A stretch of 55,662 bases of DNA from Verrucomicrobiaceae bacterium (GTDB taxonomy: Bacteria > Verrucomicrobiota > Verrucomicrobiia > Verrucomicrobiales > Verrucomicrobiaceae): positions 1-55,662 of the forward strand of contig JAJTDU010000003.1 of assembly GCA_021298725.1 (NCBI GenBank). Direction: 5' to 3'. Shown piece by piece: positions 1-8,392 of this stretch. The notes below the pieces were generated by a model. The model saw only the letters and a program-made list of their open reading frames with translations, was not told the DNA's origin and ran no database searches. The translations under genes and the position numbers were made by a program. Positions within the stretch are counted from its first letter, which is position 1; each line of letters opens with the position of its first letter.

Positions 1-2
1 CG

Positions 3-677
3 TCCGTGGAATACCGCACCATCAAAGACTCCACCCCCGATGGGCTGGTGCCGCCCGTGAAGGGACCGATGCTCGACTGTGCTCGCGCCCTCCAGTTCTG
101 CCGCAGCAAGGCCAAGGAGTGGAACCTCGACAAAACCAAGGTCGCCCTGTCCGGTGGTTCCGCCGGTGCCTGCACGAGCCTTTGGCTGGCCTTTCATGAT
201 GACCTTGCCGATCCCACCAGCGCCGACCCGGTCGCCCGCGAATCCACCCGCGTGCTTTGCGCCGCTGTCTCCGGTGCGCAGACCACGCTCGACCCTCACC
301 AGATGCGTGAATGGACGCCCAACAGCAAATACGGCTCCCACGCCTTCGGCATCGTGTGGGATGCGAAGAAGAAAATCGGCTCCTTCCAGATGTTCTACGA
401 CGCCCGCGAGGGCCTTCTGCCATGGATCAAAGAATACTCGCCCTACGAACTCGTCACCCCCGGCGACCCGCCCGTCGGCCTCTACTACAGCGCCCCGCCC
501 AACCTCGGTCACGACGAAAAAGACCCCACCCACACCGCGAACTTCGGCGTGAAGCTCAAAGAACACTGCGACGCCCACCAAGTCCCCTGCGACCTCGTCT
601 ATCCTGGCGCACCGAACGTGAAGCACGCCACCGACAACGATTACATCAAGGCGCATCTGCGGCCGGAGCTGAACTGA
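3..677 (+). CDS. alpha/beta hydrolase (esterase/lipase family), 5' truncated by window edge
   Basis: The frame is open to the left edge, so the start codon and N-terminal part (including any oxyanion-hole HGG-type motif) lie outside the window. The visible 225 residues contain the nucleophile elbow GGSAGA (Ser near residue 52) and end with a short C-terminal region carrying a His (VKHATDNDY) that could be the catalytic base. This fits the carboxylesterase/HSL-like branch of alpha/beta hydrolases, which cleave small esters. No lid or membrane segment is visible. The substrate cannot be told. The next gene starts about 95 bp downstream on the same strand but is unrelated. Verrucomicrobial genomes often carry secreted versions of this family, but the missing N-terminus prevents a localisation call. 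Confidence 0.75.
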   Translation, partial: SVEYRTIKDSTPDGLVPPVKGPMLDCARALQFCRSKAKEWNLDKTKVALSGGSAGACTSLWLAFHDDLADPTSADPVARESTRVLCAAVSGAQTTLDPHQMREWTPNSKYGSHAFGIVWDAKKKIGSFQMFYDAREGLLPWIKEYSPYELVTPGDPPVGLYYSAPPNLGHDEKDPTHTANFGVKLKEHCDAHQVPCDLVYPGAPNVKHATDNDYIKAHLRPELN

Positions 678-772
678 GGCGGGCCACATCATCGCCTGAA
701 ATATGAAACGTTTCCTCGCTGACACCCTGCTGCGCACCATCTTACCCAATCGTAGTCAAAAAAACTCAATCC

Positions 773-1854
773 ATGAGCAAACGTAAACCCACCACCAGCA
801 GCCGCGCCAAAAAGAAGGCCGAGGTCTCTCTCGTGCGCTCCTCAGCGGCGGAATACCTCACCTTTGTGGCGGCAGGAGGTGCCTCGGAGAGCAGCGTGGA
901 GATGCGTTACGAGGATGAGAACATTTGGCTGACGCAGCGCATGATGGCGGAGCTTTACGGGGTCTCTATCCCGGCCATCAACCAGCACTTGAAACGGATT
1001 TTCAGCGACAACGAGCTGGAGGAATCGGCAGTGATTAAGCAATACTTAACCACTGCCGCCGACGGCAAGGCCTATCAGACGAAGCACTACAGCTTGCAGG
1101 CGATCATCGCCGTCGGGTTCAAGATCGAGAACGAGCGGGCGGTGCAGTTCCGCAAATGGGCTAACCAGATCGTCAAGGACTACACCATCCAAGGTTGGAC
1201 GATGGACTCCGATCGTCTCAAGCAAGGTGGGCTCCTGACCGACGAGTTTTTTGAGCGTCAGCTCGAAAAAATCCGCGAGATCAGGCTCTCAGAGCGCAAG
1301 TTCTACCAAAAGATCACAGACATATCACAGACATCTACTCCACAGCGCTGGACTACGACCCATCAGCAACTGCGACGAAGCGCTTCTTTGCCGCAGTTCA
1401 GAACAAGATGCACTACGCCGTGCATGGTCAGACAGCAGCCGAAGTGATCGTGGAGCGCGCCAATCATCAGAAGGAGAACATGGGGCTGACGAGCTGGGAA
1501 GCCGCCCCCAGAGGCAAAATTCAGCGTTACGATGTCTCCATCGCGAAGAACTACCTCTCAGAATCCGAGCTGGGGCAGATGCAGCGCATCGTCTCCGCAT
1601 ACCTCGACATGGCGGAGATGCAGGCGATGCGGAAGATCCCGATGACCATGGAAGACTGGGAAAAGCGATTGAGCGGATTCCTTCAACTGTGGGACCGCGA
1701 GATTCTTCAGGATGCGGGCCGGGTAAGCGCCGAACTGGCAAAAGCCTACGCTGAGAGTGAGTTTGAGAAATATCGCATCATGCAAGATCGCCTCTTTGAA
1801 TCGGACTTTGACCGGATGCTCAAGCAACTGCCGCCGGAGGGTGACAGCCTCTGA
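773..1854 (+). pseudogene. rhuM: RhuM-family protein, interrupted by an 11-bp tandem duplication
   Basis: Residues 1-183 read in one frame from ATG 773 (core motifs ENIWLTQRMMAELYGV, IKQYLTTAADGKAYQTKHYS, ERAVQFRKWANQIVKDY). The rest (NKMHYAVHGQTAAEVIVERA, GKIQRYDVSIAKNYLSESEL, KYRIMQDRLFESDFDRMLKQL) continues in another frame to the stop at 1854. The break is an exact duplication of ATCACAGACAT at 1313-1323 and 1324-1334. Removing one copy restores one continuous frame of 356 codons, reading KITDIYS across the site, about the usual family length. RhuM is a Salmonella SPI-3 protein family of unknown biochemical role, often found in accessory islands near restriction or toxin genes. The uninterrupted N-terminal half has a helix-turn-helix-like start. 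It could be a pseudogene, a slippage-switched gene or an assembly error. Confidence 0.85.
1313..1334. repeat. 11-bp tandem duplication inside rhuM
   Basis: Two perfect adjacent copies of ATCACAGACAT, at 1313-1323 and 1324-1334. Eleven is not a multiple of three, so the duplication shifts the reading frame by two bases and ends the N-terminal frame 38 codons later at 1447. Deleting one copy exactly rebuilds the conserved RhuM sequence. Confidence 0.95.
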
Positions 1855-1910
1855 GAGAAGGTAGAACCTCTACCATGACCACTCTCTCACCCGCCAATTT
1901 TCCCTACCCC

Positions 1911-2864
1911 ATGAACCGTCGTCGCCTCCTCCAACTCGCCGCTCTCACTCCTCTCGGAGCCGCCACAGCCCACGCTGCTTATTCGCCACGCCCACGCGTG
2001 GGCAAAGCACACTTCACGCCGACGTTGAATGCGTATTCCTTCCTCGAACAGCTCAATGCCAATATCGCCGATCCACAAACGGGCATCGACCTCTTCGGCG
2101 TGTGCGATTTCTGCGTGAAGCATGACATCGAGGCCGTGGACCTCACCGGCTACTTTTTCCCCGGTTATCCGAATGCGCCGTCGGACGACTACATCGCCCG
2201 CATCAAGCGCTACACGCATGATCGCGGCATCACGATCAGTGGCACCGGTGTGAAAAACGACTTCGCCACGTCGGACAAGGCGGTGCGGGCCGAGGGCGTG
2301 GCTCTGACAAAGCTCTGGATTGAGGTCGCCGCGCGGCTCGGTGCGCCGGTGGTGCGCGTGTTTGCCGGTCCGCAGCAAAAGAATTCGAAGGACTGGCAGG
2401 GCGCTGCTGGAGGTGCTTCACGCGATGAGGTGGAGAAGTGGATGGCCGAGGCGCTGAGCGAGTGCGCCGAGCATGGCGAAAAACATGGCGTCATCGTCGC
2501 CGTGCAAAATCACGGCGACTTCCTCACTACCGGACCGGAGCACGTCAGTCTGCTGCAGCGCGTCGATCACGCCTGGTGCGGTGCGCTGGTGGACACCGGC
2601 AAGTATTTCACCGCCGACCCCTATGCCGACATCGCCCTGATGGTGCCGCACGCGGTGAACTGGCAGATCAAGGAAACGCTCGGCAGCAGCCTCAAAACCC
2701 CGCCCACCGACTACACGAAGATCGCCAAGATCATCCACGCTGGCGGCTATCGCGGCTTCGTGCCCATCGAAACCCTCTCCATGGGCCGCAAAGACTACGA
2801 TCCTGCCTTCGAAGTCGTCAAAGTGCTCGCCGCGATGCGTGCGGCGATCGCGGAGTTGAAGTGA
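1911..2864 (+). CDS. Tat-exported sugar phosphate isomerase/epimerase-like TIM-barrel protein
   Basis: The 317-residue product from ATG 1911 begins MNRRRLLQLAALTPLGAATA, a twin-arginine-like signal (Arg3-5, hydrophobic stretch, Ala-rich cleavage region). An upstream in-frame ATG at 1875 would put 12 residues in front of the signal; 1911 is preferred because the Arg motif then lies at the N-terminus. The body resembles the xylose isomerase-like/AP endonuclease 2 family: barrel strands with GVCDFCVKHDIEAVDLTGYFFPGYP, VAVQNHGDF, ALVDTGKYF and GYRGFVPIETL, giving candidate metal ligands Glu, His, Asp and Glu. Such exported paralogues are common in Verrucomicrobiota and Planctomycetota, where they are annotated as sugar phosphate isomerase/epimerase without proven substrate. 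It starts 56 bp after rhuM and may be transcribed alone. Confidence 0.8.
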   Translation: MNRRRLLQLAALTPLGAATAHAAYSPRPRVGKAHFTPTLNAYSFLEQLNANIADPQTGIDLFGVCDFCVKHDIEAVDLTGYFFPGYPNAPSDDYIARIKRYTHDRGITISGTGVKNDFATSDKAVRAEGVALTKLWIEVAARLGAPVVRVFAGPQQKNSKDWQGAAGGASRDEVEKWMAEALSECAEHGEKHGVIVAVQNHGDFLTTGPEHVSLLQRVDHAWCGALVDTGKYFTADPYADIALMVPHAVNWQIKETLGSSLKTPPTDYTKIAKIIHAGGYRGFVPIETLSMGRKDYDPAFEVVKVLAAMRAAIAELK

Positions 2865-3223
2865 CACGCCGTTTCCACATCCTCCATGCATCGTTTTGCT
2901 GCTCTGTTCTCTCGTTTATCCGGTTTCCGCCGCCGAGCCCTCCCTACACACTTTTTGCCGAAGTGATGCCGCCTTGGCGGTCCTGCCACCAAGCGCGCCA
3001 GCGCATCGACAGGTCTCTGCTGACTTTCTGTGCCTTTCCATATCTAACGCTGGCTGCGGATGGCAGCTGCCCTCGTGGGGTGACACGCGAGCAGACGTTG
3101 CCATGGTTGGGGTGCGTCAGCCCTGCGTGAAAATGTCCGTCAGGATTTATAGGATTGCTTTTTTTTCAGCTCTGGCCAATTCTCAAAACAATTCCAATTT
3201 TGGATCTCACCCTCGTCAGCCTC
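2865..3223. other. 359-bp intergenic stretch with no convincing gene
   Basis: No frame here has family-like sequence. One frame around 2890-2945 reads like a signal peptide (LLLCSLVYPVSAAEPS) but has no in-frame ATG directly before it and no recognisable continuation, so it may be a decayed start of a secreted-protein gene or chance. The stretch ends in the leader of the lipoprotein gene at 3224. Confidence 0.4.
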
Positions 3224-3655
3224 ATGAAACTCACTCGTTCCCTGTTCTGCCTCTCGGTTCTCGCCGTTTTGTCTCTCTCTTCCTGCACAAGTGCAGATGG
3301 TGGATCATGGTGCCGCCGTGGGACACCTTGGCCGCCTTCTTCCAGCACGAACTCACCGAGTGGAGACGCCTCTCATATCCTGTCCGTGGGAAACAGGCCG
3401 ATCCACGCCCATCGAATCGGCCTCGTCTCTCCCAACGCAGCTGACAGCTATGGCGGCTACGGTGGTGGCTTCAACAGCGGCTATGCCATCTACCCCATGC
3501 CCACCGAGCGGTATGGTGACTACTTCAATCCAGAAAACGACCTGAGTTTGGTCGGTCACGGCTGGGACCGCTACACCACCGTGTTCACCAACACTTCTCG
3601 TCCTGCGGCCAGCCAGCCTGCTCTCCAGGCGGCTCCGATGACTAACAGCAAGTAA
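3224..3655 (+). CDS. small lipoprotein of unknown function
   Basis: ATG 3224 is chosen because it puts a lipoprotein signal at the N-terminus: MKLTRSLFCLSVLAVLSLSSC, with the lipobox LSSC and the lipidated Cys at residue 21. An earlier in-frame start at 3155 would add 23 non-signal residues. The mature part (about 120 residues) is rich in Gly, Tyr, Ser and Pro (DSYGGYGGGFNSGY) and has no domain I recognise. It is predicted to be a membrane-anchored, extracytoplasmic protein. A strong intrinsic terminator follows 15 bp after the stop, so it is probably a single-gene transcript. The function is unknown. Confidence 0.75.
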   Translation: MKLTRSLFCLSVLAVLSLSSCTSADGGSWCRRGTPWPPSSSTNSPSGDASHILSVGNRPIHAHRIGLVSPNAADSYGGYGGGFNSGYAIYPMPTERYGDYFNPENDLSLVGHGWDRYTTVFTNTSRPAASQPALQAAPMTNSK

Positions 3656-3670
3656 GCAGACCCATTCATG

Positions 3671-3711
3671 AGCGGCGTTTCAGACGAGTGGTCTGAAACG
3701 CCGCTTTTTTG
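3671..3711 (+). terminator. Rho-independent terminator of the lipoprotein gene
   Basis: A perfect 15-bp stem (3671-3685 pairing with 3691-3705; arm AGCGGCGTTTCAGAC) with a five-base loop GAGTG, followed by a run of six T. It lies between converging genes. There is no A-run on the left side, so it should act mainly on the plus strand. Confidence 0.9.
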
Positions 3712-3730
3712 TCTTCAAATGCCAACGCTG

Positions 3731-4603
3731 TCACTCATAAAGGCGGAACAGGCCGCTATGGTCGAGATCACCGCAGCCTTTTTCGTGAACTAACTTCTCC
3801 CACTGGGCTAGCGAGTTTTTCAAGGTGGGTGAGTCGAGACCGACGGAGTCGGCAAGTTGGGACATGAGGCGCACATCCTTGAGCTGGAGTGTGGCGCGGC
3901 CGCCAGGGGCGAATTCGCGACGCACCATGCGGTCGCCGTGCAAATCGAGGATGCGGCTTTCGGCGAAGCCGCCGAGGAGCGCTTTGCGGACGAGCGCGGG
4001 ATCGACGCCGGAGAGTTCAGCCATGCGCAGTGCCTGGGCGACGGCGTCGATGGTTTGGGCGACGATGAGCTGATTGGCGAGCTTGGCCACCTGCCCTGCC
4101 CCGCTGAGGCCGAGATGGGTGATGTTTTTGCCGACGACTTGGAAGATCGGCAAAGCGCGCTGGAAATTCGCCTCACTGCCGCCAGCCATGATGGTGAGTG
4201 TAGCGGCTTCGGCTCCGACCTGGCCGCCGGACACGGGCGCATCGACCCAGTTCACGCGATCGGCCCATTTTTTCGTCTCAGGCACGCCAGTGGTGCCGAA
4301 GTCGATGATGAGGGCGTCTTTGTGCAGTCCTTCGATCAAACCACCGGGGCCAAAGACGACGTTTTCGACGACATCGGTCATGGTGAGATTGATGCAAATG
4401 GCGCCAGGGCCGATTTCGCGGGAGAGTTCAGGCAAACTAGCGGCGCGACGCATCCCAAGTGCCACGGCGGCCTCGGCCGGCGCATCACTGCGATTCCAGA
4501 CGACGACCTCCGCCCCCGCTTCGTGCAAATGACGCGCATTGGCCCGGCCCATGTTGCCGAGTCCGACGAATCCGATCTTGTGTCCTTTGAGTGGCTTGCT
4601 CAT
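3731..4603 (-). CDS. beta-hydroxyacid dehydrogenase family NAD(P)-dependent oxidoreductase
   Basis: The 290-residue product has the family layout. An N-terminal Rossmann fold carries IGFVGLGNMG near residue 9. A substrate-binding loop DAPVSGGQVGAE lies near residue 120. The C-terminal all-helical domain carries the catalytic Lys in GAGQVAKLANQ. The family (3-hydroxyisobutyrate, tartronate semialdehyde, L-threonate and gamma-hydroxybutyrate dehydrogenases) oxidises or reduces beta-hydroxyacids with NAD(P). Exact substrate cannot be assigned. The start at 4603 is chosen over the upstream in-frame codon at 4657 because it begins just before the Rossmann strand. It is divergent from a D-erythronate dehydrogenase-like gene with only 56 bp between them, suggesting a shared control region and a role in sugar-acid metabolism. 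Confidence 0.85.
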   Translation of the reverse strand: MSKPLKGHKIGFVGLGNMGRANARHLHEAGAEVVVWNRSDAPAEAAVALGMRRAASLPELSREIGPGAICINLTMTDVVENVVFGPGGLIEGLHKDALIIDFGTTGVPETKKWADRVNWVDAPVSGGQVGAEAATLTIMAGGSEANFQRALPIFQVVGKNITHLGLSGAGQVAKLANQLIVAQTIDAVAQALRMAELSGVDPALVRKALLGGFAESRILDLHGDRMVRREFAPGGRATLQLKDVRLMSQLADSVGLDSPTLKNSLAQWEKLVHEKGCGDLDHSGLFRLYE

Positions 4604-4659
4604 GTCTGGTGAACTCACATCAGGTAACCACCGATGGCAAACTCCTTCCCAATCCACGC

Positions 4660-5634
4660 ATGAAAATCATCATCACCGGCGGCGGCGGCTTTCTTGGCTC
4701 CCAGCTTGCGCAGAAGCTCCTCGAACGCGGCACTTGGAACAGCCGGCCGATCACCGAGATGGTGCTGCTGGACGCGTTTTTCCGCGAAGAACCGACCGAT
4801 GCGCGGGTGAAGCAGGTGAAGGGCGACATTGGCGACCGGGCGACGGTTTTGGCCACCACGGGCACTCAGTTCGATGTGATCTTCCATCTGGCCTCCATGG
4901 TGAGCGGGGAGTGCGAAGAACGCTTCGATGACGCGATGCGCGTGAACCTGGAGGGTGGTAGAAATGTGTTTGAGGCGGCACGGGCGGCGGAAGGACGGCC
5001 ACGAGTCGTGTTTGCGAGCAGCGTGGCGTGCTACGGCGGCCTGGACATGTCGCAGATGATGTCAGACACCACCAAACAACTGCCGCAGACGACCTACGGC
5101 ATGACGAAGGCGATGTGTGAGATGATGGTGAACGATCACACACGCAAAGGCCACTTCGACGGCCGCAGCGTGCGCCTGCCGACGGTGATCGTGCGCCCAG
5201 GCAAGCCTAACGCAGCTGCGTCGAGCTGGGCCAGCGGCATGTTTCGCGAACCGCTCAATGGCGAAGCCTGCCATCTGCCGATCCGCCGCGATCAACCGCA
5301 TCCGATGACGGGCTATCGCACGGTGATCGAGTCGTTCATCGCTTTGAGCGAGGTGGAGGAGTCCAAACTCGGCAAAGATCGTGCCTATGTGCTTCCCGCG
5401 CATCGCGTGACGCCGCAGATCGCGGAGAAGGTGATCCAAGAGGTCGCCGCAGCACGAGGAATCAAGCTAGGATCGATTGTGGATGCGTTTGATGCGCGGA
5501 TTCAAGGCATCGTGGATAACTGGCCGCAGCAGGTGGATGGCTCACGCGCTGTGGAGATCGGTCTGCCGCGCCCGCCGGAGCTGAAGGTGATCGTTGAGCA
5601 GTACGTTGAGGACTTTGGATCCAAGTCATCTTAG
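4660..5634 (+). CDS. NAD-dependent epimerase/dehydratase, D-erythronate dehydrogenase-like
   Basis: The 324-residue extended short-chain dehydrogenase starts with the nucleotide-binding motif MKIIITGGGGFLGS. It continues with FDVIFHLAS, the conserved Ser in VVFASSVACYGG and the catalytic pair in TTYGMTKAMCEMM (YxxxK). The ending, with RVTPQIAEKVIQEVAAARGI, resembles the DenD group, which oxidises D-erythronate at C2 in a pathway followed by isomerase, kinase and aldolase steps; none of those later genes is adjacent. The start ATG at 4660 is preferred over 4591 because the Rossmann strand begins there. It converges with the methyltransferase gene, overlapping by four bases. Specific substrate is inferred from similarity I recall, not proven. 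Confidence 0.75.
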   Translation: MKIIITGGGGFLGSQLAQKLLERGTWNSRPITEMVLLDAFFREEPTDARVKQVKGDIGDRATVLATTGTQFDVIFHLASMVSGECEERFDDAMRVNLEGGRNVFEAARAAEGRPRVVFASSVACYGGLDMSQMMSDTTKQLPQTTYGMTKAMCEMMVNDHTRKGHFDGRSVRLPTVIVRPGKPNAAASSWASGMFREPLNGEACHLPIRRDQPHPMTGYRTVIESFIALSEVEESKLGKDRAYVLPAHRVTPQIAEKVIQEVAAARGIKLGSIVDAFDARIQGIVDNWPQQVDGSRAVEIGLPRPPELKVIVEQYVEDFGSKSS

Positions 5635-6563
5635 CAACGACGGTGGATGAGGCACTTGAAGGCGGTTCCTGCGCCTTCAGCGTCGAGAAGCTGTGATGAG
5701 GCATTGTGTGGCTGAAGAAATTCGGCCAGATTTTGCTGCGTGGTCGGCTCCAGGCCGAGTTCGAGTAGCCAGGCAGCGTAGTCGGTGAAATTGATGTCTG
5801 CAGTGATGTCCTGGCGGCCTGGGTTGGCGTAGAGGTCGGTGCCGGTGAGCCTTTGATGCAGCAGGTAGGCGCGCAGCGTGCCGTGCGGACGGCGATGGTA
5901 GAGCTGCGGAAAGTCATCGCCGTAGTCGATGCTGAGCATGGAGCCGCCTTTCCAATGCGGCGTCCAGTGGTGCAGCCAGTCGCGGATGCTGGGATGCAGC
6001 TCGCAGCGCTGACCGTCTTTGAAGGTGGTGTGACGCAGAGCACTGAAGTGCGCGGAATCGAGCTGATGCGGGTGTAGTTGCTCAGGCACCCAGACTTCGT
6101 GCCAGAGACCGTTTTGCCACTGCACGAGCGTGGCGGGGAAGGCATCGAGCAGTTCGTTGTGATAGATGAAGGCGTGACCTTCAGCGTGGGAGAGAGCGGA
6201 TTCGAGGTCGTGGTGCCAGTGGGCTTTACTGCCGAGTTGCTTTTGCTGCTGTTCGCGCAGCACAGGGGAAGTCTCGACGATGTGGAAGGTGAACTGACGG
6301 CGCTGCCACCAGCCCAGGGCTTGCCGCACAGCGGCCATGAGCGAGCCATCGCCCGCGCCGACTTCGATGATGTGACGGATGCTCGGCTGCGCTTTTGACT
6401 CGGATTTGAGCCAGGCGGCCATGGCGCGTCCCAGGCAGGGGGAAAGCGTGGCGGACGTGGCGAAATCTCCGCGTGCGCCGACGCTGCGAATGTGCCGGGT
6501 GTAGTAGCCGCGTTCGGGATCGAACAGGGCACGGGCCATGAAGGTTGAGAATGGCTCGGCCAT
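5631..6563 (-). CDS. SAM-dependent methyltransferase, MidA/NDUFAF7 (DUF185) family
   Basis: The 310-residue product shows the DUF185 pattern: MARALFDPERGYYTR near the start, the SAM-binding IIEVGAGDGSLMAAV (about residues 65-79), YHNELLDAFPATLVQW and MLSIDYGDDF. NDUFAF7 in mitochondria dimethylates an arginine of NDUFS2, the NuoD counterpart, during complex I assembly; bacterial members are assumed to act similarly but this is mostly untested. nuoD itself lies 7 kb away in this window. The start is 15 bp after the avtA stop, so the two are probably co-transcribed. The N-terminus is shorter than in typical members, which often begin about 15-20 residues earlier. That segment would run into the avtA stop, so the short form is real unless there is a sequence error. 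Confidence 0.85.
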   Translation of the reverse strand: MAEPFSTFMARALFDPERGYYTRHIRSVGARGDFATSATLSPCLGRAMAAWLKSESKAQPSIRHIIEVGAGDGSLMAAVRQALGWWQRRQFTFHIVETSPVLREQQQKQLGSKAHWHHDLESALSHAEGHAFIYHNELLDAFPATLVQWQNGLWHEVWVPEQLHPHQLDSAHFSALRHTTFKDGQRCELHPSIRDWLHHWTPHWKGGSMLSIDYGDDFPQLYHRRPHGTLRAYLLHQRLTGTDLYANPGRQDITADINFTDYAAWLLELGLEPTTQQNLAEFLQPHNASSQLLDAEGAGTAFKCLIHRRC

Positions 6564-6578
6564 TTGAAGCGAATCGTT

Positions 6579-7862
6579 TCAGCGAAGTGCTGCAGAACCA
6601 GAGTTCCGCGCTCCGAAGCTGCGGATGATTTCATCCGCGATGATTTCAAGCCCCTCGCTCACGATGTGCTGTGGCTGCGAATAGGTGAGGCGCAGGCATT
6701 CGTGTGGGTGCCGCCACTCCTGGTCAATGCCGTAGGCGAAGTAGTGGCCGGGGATCCCGAGGACTTTGCGCTCTTTGAGGCGACGATAGAGTTCCTTCGC
6801 CGGAATGGGCAGGCCGTTGATCCACAACCAAAGGAAGAAGGCTCCTTCTTGCGTGTGTAGTGCCCACGGAACGCGGTCGCCAAGCGCATCGGCTAGCACG
6901 GATTTGGCGAAGTCGGAACGTTCGCGATAGAACGGGCGGATGACCTCAGGGCCGAGCTTGATGAGCGTGTCGTCCTTGAGCAGCGGCATGAGCAGCGCCT
7001 GGCCGAGGTTGCCATTTGCGAGGGAGACGATGGCATTCATGTTCGACAGCGCTTTCACGATGGGCGGATCGGCAACGATCATGGCGGTGCGAACTCCGGG
7101 AAGGCCGACCTTGCTCATGCTGATGCTGAAGATCATGCCGGGCTGCCATTTCGGCTGGAAGCCGTTGTGGATGACACCAGGAAACGGATGACCGTAGGCG
7201 TTGTCGATGATGAGCGGGATGCCATGCGCGTCGGCGAGCGTGTGGAGGCTGTCGAACTCGTTTTGAGTGAGGACGTTCCCGGTGGGATTCGTGGGGCACG
7301 AAACACACATGGCGGCGATGTCAGGCGTGATGCGCAGGCGGTCGAAATCGACGTGGTATTTGATCTCATGCGGCGCAGTTTCGACGATGCGCGGCAGGCA
7401 GGCGGTGAACTGGCCTTCAGTGAGCGACTGAGTGGCGTAGCCGATGTATTCGGGCAGCAGCGGGAAGAGAATGCGTCGCTTGGACGAACCGGTCTGGCCT
7501 GCGAGGAGATTGAAGAGCAAGAAGCAGGCGCTTTGGCTGCTGGGCATCACGGCGATGTTTGCGCTGGTGACGTTCCAACCGCACTCACGCTGGAGAAACG
7601 CGGCAAAGGCTTCACGAAAGAGCGGATTACCGCCTGGCGGGTCGTAATTGAGCAGGGTGCGGTCGATGCTGCCGTCATCGAGCATGGCGCGCATGCGCTC
7701 GCGCCAGAGCTGCTGCACCTGAGGAATGGCCGCAGGCTGGCCGCCACCAAGCATGCGCATGTCAGGGTGTGTGGTGAGCGCAGCTCCGCAGTCATCCATG
7801 AGTTCCTGGATACCGCTAGGCCCGGCAAGGCGCATGCCGATGTCTGAGAAGGTGGTGTGCAT
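6579..7862 (-). CDS. avtA: valine-pyruvate aminotransferase
   Basis: The 427-residue fold-type I aminotransferase matches E. coli AvtA along its length: MLGGGQPAAIPQVQ, YDPPGGNPLFREA, LFPLLPEYIGYA, CPTNPTGNVLTQNEF, LIIDNAYGHPFPG and GAFFLWLWINGLPI. The PLP-binding Lys is in SMSKVGLPGVR (about residue 251). AvtA moves the amino group between valine, alanine and their keto acids in the cytoplasm, contributing to alanine and valine supply. The ATG at 7862 overlaps the stop of the upstream DUF2452 gene as TGATG, a translational-coupling arrangement; a TTG one codon earlier is less likely. It is the middle gene of a three-gene minus-strand unit. Confidence 0.92.
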   Translation of the reverse strand: MHTTFSDIGMRLAGPSGIQELMDDCGAALTTHPDMRMLGGGQPAAIPQVQQLWRERMRAMLDDGSIDRTLLNYDPPGGNPLFREAFAAFLQRECGWNVTSANIAVMPSSQSACFLLFNLLAGQTGSSKRRILFPLLPEYIGYATQSLTEGQFTACLPRIVETAPHEIKYHVDFDRLRITPDIAAMCVSCPTNPTGNVLTQNEFDSLHTLADAHGIPLIIDNAYGHPFPGVIHNGFQPKWQPGMIFSISMSKVGLPGVRTAMIVADPPIVKALSNMNAIVSLANGNLGQALLMPLLKDDTLIKLGPEVIRPFYRERSDFAKSVLADALGDRVPWALHTQEGAFFLWLWINGLPIPAKELYRRLKERKVLGIPGHYFAYGIDQEWRHPHECLRLTYSQPQHIVSEGLEIIADEIIRSFGARNSGSAALR

Positions 7863-8317
7863 CAAGAGCCGACGGAGGTCTGCACCCAGTCGCGAATACT
7901 GAAGCTTGGCGCGGCTTTTTCAATCTGCCATCTGCCATCCGCATTGAGCCTGAAGCTACCGACCCAGCGCTGATGCCATTCCTCAGGCGCGATCATGCTG
8001 AGCTGGCGTTTGCCTTCGACCTCATAGAGATGGTACATCTCGCCGCAAATGGGCTCGAAGCCGAATTGGCTCTCGTAGATGAGCTTGTTCCAGTTGAAGG
8101 CGTCGATGACCTCCATGTAGCGCTCCTGAATTTCGACCATCTCCTGCTGCAGCTCACGCTCGACTCGGGAAACGCCGCGAGATTTGAAATTGGTGAGATC
8201 CTGCGGGATGATTTTGGCGGCGAGACGCGAAACGGGATACGGCAGGTAATTGCCGCGAGGCTCGGGGGCTTGCAGGGCTGCGTCGATAGGGTCCAAAACA
8301 GGGCTGATGTGGGTCAT
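7862..8317 (-). CDS. DUF2452-like protein
   Basis: A 151-residue soluble protein without signal or membrane segment. The central block (YMEVIDAFNWNKLIYESQFGFEPICGEMYHLYE) and the ending (RWVGSFRLNADGRWQ) match my recollection of DUF2452, a small family of unknown function found in bacteria and eukaryotes. It is the first gene of the unit that continues into avtA (one-base overlap) and the MidA-like methyltransferase. Nothing in the sequence points to a catalytic role. The family assignment is from memory of the FEP-G-YHLYE pattern. Confidence 0.7.
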   Translation of the reverse strand: MTHISPVLDPIDAALQAPEPRGNYLPYPVSRLAAKIIPQDLTNFKSRGVSRVERELQQEMVEIQERYMEVIDAFNWNKLIYESQFGFEPICGEMYHLYEVEGKRQLSMIAPEEWHQRWVGSFRLNADGRWQIEKAAPSFSIRDWVQTSVGS

Positions 8318-8359
8318 AGGATGTACGGGAGGAACGCAGGATCAAGATGGTGCTTTGAT

Positions 8360-8387
8360 TTGAAAAGCGGCATCACGGGCTTACGAT
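8360..8387 (+). promoter_or_regulatory. candidate promoter of the 8393 lipoprotein gene, near-leaderless
   Basis: TTGAAA (8360-8365), 16-bp spacer, TACGAT (8382-8387). The -10 ends five bases before the ATG at 8393, which would place the transcription start at or next to the start codon and leave no room for a ribosome-binding site. Confidence 0.4.
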
Positions 8388-8392
8388 GTGAA

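Noticed and set aside
1313-1334. Programmed ribosomal frameshift in rhuM
   Set aside because: There is no slippery heptamer; the exact 11-bp duplication explains the frame change fully.
1251-1754. Third-frame ORF across the rhuM break
   Set aside because: Neither half resembles RhuM in this frame; the conserved sequence jumps directly from the 773 frame to the 1408 frame.
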